A stretch of 64,000 nucleotides of DNA. It comes from Devosia sp. Root685. Lineage in GTDB: Bacteria; Pseudomonadota; Alphaproteobacteria; Rhizobiales; Devosiaceae. Position 1 is the stretch's first letter. Every line of letters starts with the position of its first letter. Location: assembly GCF_001427875.1 (NCBI RefSeq), contig NZ_LMHK01000002.1:927436-991435 (forward strand), in the 5' to 3' direction. The notes below the pieces were generated by a model. That model had not been told where the DNA came from. It was given only the letters and a program-made list of their open reading frames with translations, and made no database searches. Made by a program: the position numbers and the translations under genes. Below, piece by piece: positions 8,260 through 16,210 of the stretch.

Positions 8260-10551
8260 ATGTTCTTTTTCGACAATGCTCGCCGGGGCACCACGTTCCC
8301 GCGCTCGCTCGACCAGGACGCCTTGCGTGAACCACTGGACCAGATCCGAAGATACTTCGAGCTCGACGACAAGCGTCGTAGCCAGACGGATGTCCCTACG
8401 GTCTGGAAGCGTCCGTTCGATGAAGACGTTCTTCAGGCACTGACGAACCTTTCCCATGGGAAGTGCGCATTTTGCGAGCAACAAGGGTTGGTTCTCCAAC
8501 CCTATAGGTTTCGCCCCCCTGCCTATGCAGAGCCAAGAACACAGTCCGATGACAAGGACAGCTACCTGTGGCTGGCGTTCAGCTGGGAGAACTTGTTCCC
8601 CATCTGCCAAGACTGTCGTCAATCGACGAAATCGATGTTCCCGGTGGAGGGAATTGTTCGGGAAGCCAAGCCTTCTCCGATGCTCCTCGACCCGCGCGCT
8701 CGCCTGAAGTTCAACGAGCGGCCGATCCTTCTCAGTCCCGGAGAACGCTCGGTAAGCTCGAGTGCCTTCGGAATTCGACTTGATGGAATACTTGTCGGTA
8801 AAGGGCCCCGGAGTCGGGAAACCGTCGAACGTTTCGATCTCAACCGCCGCCAGCTGGTAGAACGGCGAGCAATCGCACTTCAGGCTGAACTTGACCGTAT
8901 ATCGATGGGAAGTCCCACCCAACCCTTGCGCGACGCCGAATTCGGCGGCTCCATCTTTCTGCTTCAGAAGCGGTTGGCCGATGCAATGGGACGCCCCCCT
9001 GTACCAGCGGCAAGAATTGGCAGGGTATGGAGGGAGGCGGCTCAGGGCCCGCGGTTCCGAGAGCAATTCGCCGAAGCAGTCGAACGGTTGAAAACGCAGG
9101 ATGCCGGCATCGAGGTCGCGCCTGCCGAACGCGTGAAGGCACCGAGAACCGAATCCCCGCTCAACCGCGTTCGAATACGCAACTTCAAATCGCTGGAGTT
9201 CATCGAGTTCGACATGCCGAAGGCGACGCCGGTTGCGACAACCACAGACTACACGGAAATGGCAAAGACGCCCTGCCTACTCATTCTGGGCGAAAACTCC
9301 ACTGGCAAAAGCAGTATCCTCGAGGCGATCGCGTTGGCCTCGATAGAAGAGGCAACGAGACGCGCGCTCATCCCCGCCCCAAGGAAGCTGACCCTTAATC
9401 CGGACTACATGGGAGCGCAGGGGAGGCGACACGAGCCAAGGGAAAGCAACGTCATCCTTGATCTGGACGACGGTCGACTCGAAATCTCCATCGAAGGCAA
9501 TTCCTTCATCGACCTTGGCTCACGGGCCCGCCCCCAGGTTTTCGCCTATGGCGCGCATCGCCTCTACGGTGACAAGAAACGGTCGGACGAATTGCGCCAT
9601 GTAGACACGCTGTTCAAGAACGACCGGGCGGTGTCAAACCCCGAGCCTTGGCTCGTTGAACTCCACAGGCGAGACCCGAAGGATCTCGACGAAGTGGCAA
9701 GCGCCTTGAGACACATCATCCAGATCGAAGGAGAATTCCGGGATATCGAGGTTGCCAAGGAAGGTGGAAAATCACGCTGCTACATCAACATAAACCGGAC
9801 CCGTGCGGACGGTACGACATACGTCCTGCGACAGCGCCTTGACGCTGCTTCCTCCGGATATCGAGCCGTCCTTGCCCTGGTCTGCGACATCTTCCAGGGT
9901 CTGATGGAAAGCCAGCAGAGAAGCGGAGGTAAGACCACCCGCGCCCGCGCTGCCCGCGAAAGCGCCGCCATCGTTCTCGTCGACGAAATCGAGGCCCATC
10001 TCCATCCGCGCTGGAAACTCCAGATCATCGCTGGCCTTCGGGCCGCCCTTCCGCAGGTGACATTCATCATCACCTCTCATGATCCGCTCTGCGTGCGTGG
10101 CATGGGCAAAGGCGAAGTGATGATGCTCAATCGCTACCAGAACGCGGCGCCCGATCAGGATCGCACCATGCCGGAGGTCGTGGAACGGATCACGGAATTC
10201 GACGACATCGAGAATTTCACTATAGAGCAGCTGCTGACCTCGGAGCTCTTCCAGCTCTATTCGACCGACGACCGGCGAACGGAGGAGACATTCGCAAGGG
10301 TGGCGAAACTGCTTGCCGAAAAGCGAGACGAACGCGAATTGAGCCCCGCGGAACGTGCAGACCTCGAACGCTTTCGATCGCAGATCGCGGATGCCTTGCC
10401 ATATGGACGCAACGAGGTGACGCAACTCGTTCAGGAAGCGGTCGCCGAATACCTGGCGAACCGTCGGGCCATGGATTCCGCAAGCGCGAACTTGGCCCGA
10501 ACCCGGGCGAAGGCGGAAGTCGCGGACTTCCTTCGGGAGATCCTGGAGTGA
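8260..10551 (+). CDS. PtuA-like AAA ATPase fused to a degenerate HNH domain
   Basis: This 763-residue protein has two parts. Residues about 60-125 read like the HNH domain of the gene downstream: zinc Cys pairs C69xxC72 and C116xxC119, and the shared WLAFSWENLFP block. Pro81 sits where the HNH His should be, and Arg120 replaces the Asn after the last Cys. Residues about 305-700 are an ABC-type ATPase: IRNFKSLEFIEF, Walker A GENSTGKS near 344, a signature-like SSGYRAVLAL, Walker B IVLVDEIEAHLHP near 570-582, and H-loop TSHDP. This ATPase resembles PtuA of Septu. The final 100 residues are charged and helical. AGGGAC precedes the ATG, and the stop overlaps the next gene by four bases. Confidence 0.85.
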   Translation: MFFFDNARRGTTFPRSLDQDALREPLDQIRRYFELDDKRRSQTDVPTVWKRPFDEDVLQALTNLSHGKCAFCEQQGLVLQPYRFRPPAYAEPRTQSDDKDSYLWLAFSWENLFPICQDCRQSTKSMFPVEGIVREAKPSPMLLDPRARLKFNERPILLSPGERSVSSSAFGIRLDGILVGKGPRSRETVERFDLNRRQLVERRAIALQAELDRISMGSPTQPLRDAEFGGSIFLLQKRLADAMGRPPVPAARIGRVWREAAQGPRFREQFAEAVERLKTQDAGIEVAPAERVKAPRTESPLNRVRIRNFKSLEFIEFDMPKATPVATTTDYTEMAKTPCLLILGENSTGKSSILEAIALASIEEATRRALIPAPRKLTLNPDYMGAQGRRHEPRESNVILDLDDGRLEISIEGNSFIDLGSRARPQVFAYGAHRLYGDKKRSDELRHVDTLFKNDRAVSNPEPWLVELHRRDPKDLDEVASALRHIIQIEGEFRDIEVAKEGGKSRCYININRTRADGTTYVLRQRLDAASSGYRAVLALVCDIFQGLMESQQRSGGKTTRARAARESAAIVLVDEIEAHLHPRWKLQIIAGLRAALPQVTFIITSHDPLCVRGMGKGEVMMLNRYQNAAPDQDRTMPEVVERITEFDDIENFTIEQLLTSELFQLYSTDDRRTEETFARVAKLLAEKRDERELSPAERADLERFRSQIADALPYGRNEVTQLVQEAVAEYLANRRAMDSASANLARTRAKAEVADFLREILE

Positions 10552-11600
10552 TCAAGGCCAATCGTAGCACTGTGAAGACGCCACCCAATCTCCACAAGGG
10601 CCGTCCCTCGGACGGCAAGACCGAACTACAGCTCGTGACCGAACACATGGCAGGACCGGATGCTGCCACGGCCTACGACTTCACGAGATACAAGGAGGCA
10701 ACTGTAAAGGACGCTCTCGAGCAACTTTTCCACGGCAAGTGCGCCTATTGCGAGAGCTTTTACGCAGGCGTCCATCCAGTCGACGTCGAACACTACCGGC
10801 CGAAGGGAGAGGTCGATGGCGTCGCTGGGCACCGTGGATATTGGTGGCTTGCCATGAACTGGGAAAATCTGCTGCCCAGCTGCATCGACTGCAACCGCCG
10901 AAGAAACCAGAAGGCGCCAAAGCCGAGCAAGGACGGGCGCCCCACCCTCCTCGAAACCGGCGATTTCGATCGGTCCAAGAGCATCCTGATGGGGAAGCAA
11001 AGCATTTTCCCCCTGGCCGGAAGCCATCGCGCGGCCGGCCCTGGGGACGACGTCAATGCTGAAGACCGCCTGCTTCTGGATCCAACCCGTGATGACCCAG
11101 ACGACCATCTCGTCTTTCATGTCGACCGCGACCACCTGATTAGCATTGTTTATCCCAAATCGCTCGACATCGGTGGAGTGGCGCCCTTGCCCGACCCCAT
11201 TGCCGACCACGAAAGCCTCGTATCCAAAGCGGCGGCTTCACACGTTAGCGCCAAGGGAATGGTTTCCGTCCAGGTCTACGGGCTGAACCGCTTGGGGCTG
11301 GTTCAGGCCCGAACCAGGGTCATGCGCGACCTGGAATTCCTGCTGGCCCTCTCGATCAACCTCTTGGAGGCGGCGATAGAGCTCGAAGTCCGGAATGACC
11401 GGCGTAGGGCAGAGCGCCCGACCGCTTCACCGGATCTAGCCTCGCGACTTGCTTCCGACATTGCGATCGATGAGCGGATCGCAACGAAGCTCCGCAGGTA
11501 TGCCAACGAGACACGGGAAAAGATCCGGGAACTTACGGAACCGCGTGCTCCATACTCCAGGCTGGCACGCGCTTGGGTGGAAAGGTACTTGGCGCCCTGA
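10548..11600 (+). CDS. PtuB-like HNH endonuclease
   Basis: The 350-residue protein begins at a GTG that overlaps the ATPase stop (GTGA). It has an intact HNH/zinc core: C65AYC68, VEHYRPKG with His82, the WWLAMNWENLLP block, and C112IDC115N116. These are the metal- and DNA-cutting residues of Septu PtuB and related HNH nucleases. The C-terminal half is helical with no recognised domain and ends in a basic segment. Coupling to the PtuA-like ATPase implies they act as a complex, with the ATPase gating the nuclease. How the upstream patatin joins in is not shown by the sequence. Confidence 0.87.
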   Translation: MIKANRSTVKTPPNLHKGRPSDGKTELQLVTEHMAGPDAATAYDFTRYKEATVKDALEQLFHGKCAYCESFYAGVHPVDVEHYRPKGEVDGVAGHRGYWWLAMNWENLLPSCIDCNRRRNQKAPKPSKDGRPTLLETGDFDRSKSILMGKQSIFPLAGSHRAAGPGDDVNAEDRLLLDPTRDDPDDHLVFHVDRDHLISIVYPKSLDIGGVAPLPDPIADHESLVSKAAASHVSAKGMVSVQVYGLNRLGLVQARTRVMRDLEFLLALSINLLEAAIELEVRNDRRRAERPTASPDLASRLASDIAIDERIATKLRRYANETREKIRELTEPRAPYSRLARAWVERYLAP

Positions 11601-11853
11601 TCCGGCACTAGGGCCCGCCGTCACGGGGGGAGACCTGCTGGACGAGGGCGCATCCGGCAAGCTCAACTGACCTACTCACGCGGCTAGACCTGGCCGATTC
11701 TCCGTTGACCTCTCCACCTGCAGACGAACGTTCCGAAACGCGACGATTGCGGCAGCTTGATCGGCCTAATCGAGGCGCTCATGTCTCCTCATTCGTTCGC
11801 GCCAGGCGCATTCCCCACCGCGGGAGAAGGGGGCGACCCCACGTTTTGCCCTG

Positions 11854-13941
11854 CTACACTTGCTCGCCTTCGATGAGGGTGCTGGCTAGCAATCGATCGA
11901 CCACGAGCTCGTTCCAGGCGTCCTCTAGACGCTTGTCGACCTTTGTCCGCGCATCAGCCAGCTCACCGTTGTCTTCGAACCATTCCTTCACCTGGTCGGC
12001 AATGTCCTCGCGGTAGCCCTTGCCGCCGCCGTAGCGCGCACGCAAATCCGACCAGAAGCCTTCCGCACCGTCCAGATAGGGCTTGAATGAATTGCGACCG
12101 ATGCTCGACGCCCGGGAAAGAAACTCCTGTCGCCAGTCGGACAGGTCTTCCCTAAGCGTCTGCAGCAGGCCCAACACTTCAGGCAATTCCTCGAACCGTT
12201 GCTCGAGGCTCTCCACGCGGCCCTTGATCTTGACCAAGTGGTCAGCGGTCCGCCGGTAAGCGTCCGCACGGACGCCCGAACCGATCATGTGGTGGATGTC
12301 GAAATTGTCCCAGCCGCCTCGGCGACTTATCGAAGCGGCGATCGAACTCGGGTGTCCGGTCGCCAACTCCTCGATCAAAGTCTGATGAGCGGACCGTACG
12401 CTCGTCGGTAGCGACTTGTAGGCCTTTGCCATGGCCCTTGCCTCTTGGGCTATGGCAATCCGGGCTTGCTGGATCCGCGCAGCGTCGGCGTTGGTGACCA
12501 AGTCGTCGGAGAGGGCGACAAAGCGGTGGAGCCGATCAAGCTGGTGCTGCCTCATTCTCGCGATCCGGTCATTCAGCTCGTCCCACACAGGGCCTGGCTG
12601 GTCTGATAGCGCATTGAAGAATAGCGAGGGCACCTTTGGCAGTCCGGCTTCCGCGAGGCTTGAACGAATTTGATCCTCGCGGATGCCGTAGCCATGCTCG
12701 ATGGACTCCGCTGGCTCGCCACTGCCGTCGATGACTTTCAGGGCCTGGTCGTTTTGCGGGAGAACAAGGATCGCTAGACGCTCTCGCTCGAACGCATCCG
12801 AACCGAGCGCCGACAAACTCTTCATGAGCTTGAGGGGGTCGGCTCCCGGTGCATCGTTGAAGGCCGAACACAAGACGATGAGGGTACGCCCCTCATTGGC
12901 CAGTTTCTCGAGGTCCGAGCGCTCGATCGTCCCGTGGATGCCCTTCGTATCGATTACACTTACGTCGAACGTGGAGTTCCGCATCGCGGCCTTGGGTACG
13001 AAGACCGTCACCCTCTGAGGCAGGGAGAAGCGAGGATCAAGACCGAAGTTGATGGCTGTGATGTTCTTGGATAGCCAAGCCAAACCTTCTTCATTCGTCT
13101 CGGAAAGGATCAGTTGGGTTTCCGTGCGTTCTGGCAACTTCATCCTGTTTACGATCGCCTCCACGACGTCCTCTGCACTAGAGCTGTCGAGGAGTTCCGC
13201 GATCGGATCGATCTGCGATTTGATGTCTGACGGGTTCCGGCGCTTGCGGATATCAGCCATGTTCCGGACCGCCCGTTCGAGTTCGGTGGGAATGCCGCCC
13301 TTACCCTCTACGACCGCCCGCACCATCTCGGAGACGAGGAGGCGGATTTCGTCTTCGCTTCTGGGTTCCACCCCGATCCCATATGCGGGCTGTACGCGGA
13401 TTATGACTTCGCTGGTCGTCGTACGGCCGCCGGTAGCGGGGAACACCGGCTGTGGCACCCCACCCTTGTCGGGAATGACCAGGTTGGTAAGCAGGGATAG
13501 CGCGGTGGTCTTGCCGACACCAACGCTGCCGACGAACGCTACCGCATGGTCGGTTTTGTCCAAGAACGCCGCACTTGACTCGAGGTTATCGCGGATGAGT
13601 GTCAGCGGCGCATCGAGCAAGGCGTCGTATTGGCTGCTTCGCTGGAATTCGTCGAGCTTTTGGAGCGCCAGTTCGGCCTCCCAAAGGGATTCGCGATCCG
13701 GATGCATGACGCTTGGGCGCTCCGACATCCGCCAGTCCCGCCCGTAGAACTCAAGCACCTCTTTACTTCCCGGTGTATCGAGCGCCTCGAGGTAACGGCG
13801 AGCCATCTGGTCGTCGGTCATCTCGCTTTGCTCCAGCCGCGAAATGACGCTCGGGTTCACACCCAGAAGCTTGGCCATTTCGGTCTGCTTGACCTTGGCG
13901 AGCTCGCGGGCACGTTTTAAGGCCGAGGTGGGTATCGACAT
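11854..13941 (-). CDS. XRE-HTH domain fused to a dynamin-like P-loop GTPase
   Basis: The ATG at 13941 has GGAGG six bases upstream; an extended frame to 14196 lacks support. The 695-residue product starts with an XRE-type helix-turn-helix (about residues 7-56, with QTEMAKLLGVNPSVISRLEQ as the helix pair). After a helical linker comes a P-loop GSVGVGKTT at 138-146. A G3-type VIDTKG motif follows, and then a long mainly helical C-terminus with coiled-coil character. The layout resembles dynamin or septin-like GTPases, here carrying their own DNA-binding domain. It is divergent from a protein kinase gene across a promoter full of GCAAT inverted repeats, so it probably represses or senses at that promoter. 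No named family is known to me. Confidence 0.75.
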   Translation of the reverse strand: MSIPTSALKRARELAKVKQTEMAKLLGVNPSVISRLEQSEMTDDQMARRYLEALDTPGSKEVLEFYGRDWRMSERPSVMHPDRESLWEAELALQKLDEFQRSSQYDALLDAPLTLIRDNLESSAAFLDKTDHAVAFVGSVGVGKTTALSLLTNLVIPDKGGVPQPVFPATGGRTTTSEVIIRVQPAYGIGVEPRSEDEIRLLVSEMVRAVVEGKGGIPTELERAVRNMADIRKRRNPSDIKSQIDPIAELLDSSSAEDVVEAIVNRMKLPERTETQLILSETNEEGLAWLSKNITAINFGLDPRFSLPQRVTVFVPKAAMRNSTFDVSVIDTKGIHGTIERSDLEKLANEGRTLIVLCSAFNDAPGADPLKLMKSLSALGSDAFERERLAILVLPQNDQALKVIDGSGEPAESIEHGYGIREDQIRSSLAEAGLPKVPSLFFNALSDQPGPVWDELNDRIARMRQHQLDRLHRFVALSDDLVTNADAARIQQARIAIAQEARAMAKAYKSLPTSVRSAHQTLIEELATGHPSSIAASISRRGGWDNFDIHHMIGSGVRADAYRRTADHLVKIKGRVESLEQRFEELPEVLGLLQTLREDLSDWRQEFLSRASSIGRNSFKPYLDGAEGFWSDLRARYGGGKGYREDIADQVKEWFEDNGELADARTKVDKRLEDAWNELVVDRLLASTLIEGEQV

Positions 13942-13950
13942 GGTCGCCTC

Positions 13951-14048
13951 CAAAATTGCTAAGCCAGTATCCACGCAATCAGCAATTTTGCAATAGTGTA
14001 TTTTCAATATTGCAGCAAACTCTTGTTCTTTGCGTGACTTCGTGCAAT
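13951..14048. promoter_or_regulatory. Divergent promoter with GCAAT/ATTGC inverted-repeat operators
   Basis: Between the GTPase and kinase genes lies a perfect 10-base inverted repeat, CAAAATTGCT (13951-13960) and AGCAATTTTG (13981-13990). It is followed by a second one, TGCAATA (13989-13995) and TATTGCA (14008-14014). GCAAT or its complement occurs six times in about 100 bases, in otherwise AT-rich sequence. The likely ligand is the XRE domain of the GTPase encoded on the left, giving autoregulation and shared control of the kinase. Confidence 0.65.
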
Positions 14049-14104
14049 TTCTGGGGTGTCGCCCGCGGCGTAAACCAAGCTGCGGCCCCGCGTAACGATG
14101 TGCT

Positions 14105-15598
14105 ATGGGTATGCATATGGCTGGCAAGAAGAAGTTTCCGCTCCCCGATCGCCTGGGCGATTGGGTTCTCGGCGAAAAGATAGCCTCGGGCGGCAATGCC
14201 GATGTCTTTCACGTTTGCAATTCCGTCGACGGACGAACCGCGGCGATCAAAGTCCTTAACCAACTGGGTAAGGAGCCGTACACCCGCTTTCAGAACGAGA
14301 TAGCGGCACTGGGGCAACTCGATAAACTAGATGGCATCGTCCCGATGCTCGATCATCGTTTTCCGGACGATCCCAAGGCCAAGCCCTGGTACGTCATGCC
14401 CTTGGCTCAGGCGAGCGGCTCTTTCCTTTCCGGGAAAGACAGCAAGGCCGTGGTAGAAAGCTTTGTCCGTTTAGGAGAAACCCTGGGCGAACTGCACTCC
14501 CGCGGCATGGCTCACCGGGATATCAAGCCACAGAACATTCTGGCTTTAGGCGGCAGGCTCTGCTTCTCCGATTTCGGCTTGGTGAAGTATCCGGATTTGA
14601 GTCCCGTCACCCCCGATCGACGGGACGTCGGGGCAAAGTTCACAATGGCCCCCGAAATGAGGCGGCAGGCTGCGGCGGCGGACGGCCTTCCCGCAGACGT
14701 GTTCTCTTTCGCCAAGACATTGTGGATCTTCCTGTCACGGGACGAGCTGGGCTTTGACGGCCCGTATATCGCCTCGTCCCGGGTTGGCTTGAAGAACTTC
14801 CTCGGCGATCAATACACGACCGGCCTCGACGAGCTGATGTCGGAATGCACCGAACATGACCCCGCCGCCCGACCCTCCATCGCCGACGTCGTCACGCGAT
14901 TGCGCGAATGGCTCAAGGTGATCGATGACTTCTTCCTGAGGAACCACCTGGAATGGCGCGAGTTCGCAACCCGGTTCTTCCCGATCCGCACGCCGTCGGA
15001 AGCGACATGGACGGATTTCGACGCCATGGTGGATGTGCTCGACCAGGTGGCCAAGGTGCCCAGCCTCAACCACATGTTCTTGCCCACTGGCGGGGGATTT
15101 ACCCTTTTGGGGGCGAAACCTGCCGCCGAACCCGGCTTCATCGAGCTGGACGTCGATCTGACCATCCTGCTGAAACCGCGCAAGGTCAGCTACGTCTCGT
15201 TCGGCATGGACACCAAGTGGGATTATCTTCGGCTGGAGGCAGAACCGGTCAAGCCAACAGGGCACTACAAGGTCTCCGACGACTCGCTTCACGAGTACCT
15301 GTCCGAGCTCGGGCCGGGCAGATACGCCCATCCCGACGTTTGGGACCAAGGCCGGGAGGACGGACGTCCTCTACCCCGGGGCTCCAGGGGCGTGACGCGC
15401 TACCTTGGCGGGAGCTTTGTGTTCTTCAGTACTGCATCGCCCTACAATCGCGACCCTTCCACGTATGACGCGCGCCACCAGAAAATGTCCGAGTCGGGGT
15501 TCCGTGAGTACATAGAACGAAACGCCTCGAACTCCGCAGCAAAGGCAACCGAGAAAGCAGGAAGGGCTCTCACCGAGATCGGACAACCGTCCATATAG
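14105..15598 (+). CDS. Eukaryotic-like Ser/Thr protein kinase with unknown C-terminal domain
   Basis: The 497-residue protein has all core kinase motifs in order: Gly loop IASGGNADVF (27-36), AIK with Lys49, Glu65 in the C-helix, HRDIKPQN with Asp139 and Asn144, DFG with Asp156, and MAPE near 181-184. It should be catalytically active. Residues after about 290 form a second region with no recognised fold, perhaps the sensor or substrate-docking part. No transmembrane helix or PASTA repeats are seen, so it is soluble, unlike PknB-type kinases. Three nearby ATGs (14105, 14111, 14117) are possible starts and none has a clear ribosome site. It is divergent from the HTH-GTPase gene and likely functions with it. 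Confidence 0.85.
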   Translation: MGMHMAGKKKFPLPDRLGDWVLGEKIASGGNADVFHVCNSVDGRTAAIKVLNQLGKEPYTRFQNEIAALGQLDKLDGIVPMLDHRFPDDPKAKPWYVMPLAQASGSFLSGKDSKAVVESFVRLGETLGELHSRGMAHRDIKPQNILALGGRLCFSDFGLVKYPDLSPVTPDRRDVGAKFTMAPEMRRQAAAADGLPADVFSFAKTLWIFLSRDELGFDGPYIASSRVGLKNFLGDQYTTGLDELMSECTEHDPAARPSIADVVTRLREWLKVIDDFFLRNHLEWREFATRFFPIRTPSEATWTDFDAMVDVLDQVAKVPSLNHMFLPTGGGFTLLGAKPAAEPGFIELDVDLTILLKPRKVSYVSFGMDTKWDYLRLEAEPVKPTGHYKVSDDSLHEYLSELGPGRYAHPDVWDQGREDGRPLPRGSRGVTRYLGGSFVFFSTASPYNRDPSTYDARHQKMSESGFREYIERNASNSAAKATEKAGRALTEIGQPSI

Positions 15599-15616
15599 CG
15601 GTTGGCGTCAAGCGAC

Positions 15617-15975
15617 CTAGCCGGGCCGCTCTATGCTTTTTGCACTCGGTCCTCGAAGTGCGTTCGCCTTGTCGAGATCAGTGATCGTCGCCTTGGTCGC
15701 CAGATGCGTGCTGCGGTAGACAGTGAACGCGACGAAATCCACGAGTTGAATAAGCGGGCCCACGCCTCTCGTGGTGGCGGCATCGAGTCCCGGGCCTTGA
15801 GAAGCAAGAGGAAGAACACGCGCCCGTCCCGCTCGGAGAGATCGATACCATCGGCGGTGAAGTCCCCGAGCCGGCATACTTGAGACAAAGAGCTAATGGC
15901 AGCTTTCAGGAATTCGAGATGCGGGTCCGAGCGACCGGAACGGGCGCCTTGCAGTTGGACAGCTGTTGACCTCAT
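15617..15975 (-). pseudogene. Frameshifted hypothetical gene
   Basis: Two overlapping minus-strand frames look like halves of one protein. The first, from ATG 15975, reads well up to LLLLKAR near 15785. The second frame continues with ...VGPLIQLVDFVAFTVYRST and ends at 15617. Codon third positions stay GC-rich in the first frame before about 15785 and in the second frame after it, which is the pattern left by a single indel near the GGCCCGGG run. Neither half matches a family I recognise. A sequencing error or programmed shift would look the same. Confidence 0.4.
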
Positions 15976-15994
15976 GGTGGTCGCTCATGCGACA

Positions 15995-16063
15995 TCAGCC
16001 AGTGATAAGACCACCGCTGACGAAAACCATGAAGATGCTCGGGTTCAACGCGCCTAAAAGCAT
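15995..16063 (-). CDS. Candidate 22-residue hydrophobic peptide
   Basis: ATG at 16063 follows GGGGGAG-ATT, and the frame ends with TGA at 15995. The product begins MLLGALNPSIFMVFVSG and is almost wholly hydrophobic. It sits 19 bases upstream of the frameshifted gene on the same strand. It could be a leader peptide or a small membrane toxin, or chance. Confidence 0.25.
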   Translation of the reverse strand: MLLGALNPSIFMVFVSGGLITG

Positions 16064-16210
16064 AATCTCCCCCACGAAACAAGCGTCGCCGCGGATATCG
16101 GCGAACTGGCTATTTCTCCAGCATCCGATACTCGATGCCCGTCCGGCACCAGGCGGAGCAGCGCCTGCGGACACCCGACCTGTCAGGTGTCGCAGGGGCC
16201 ATGATCGCGA

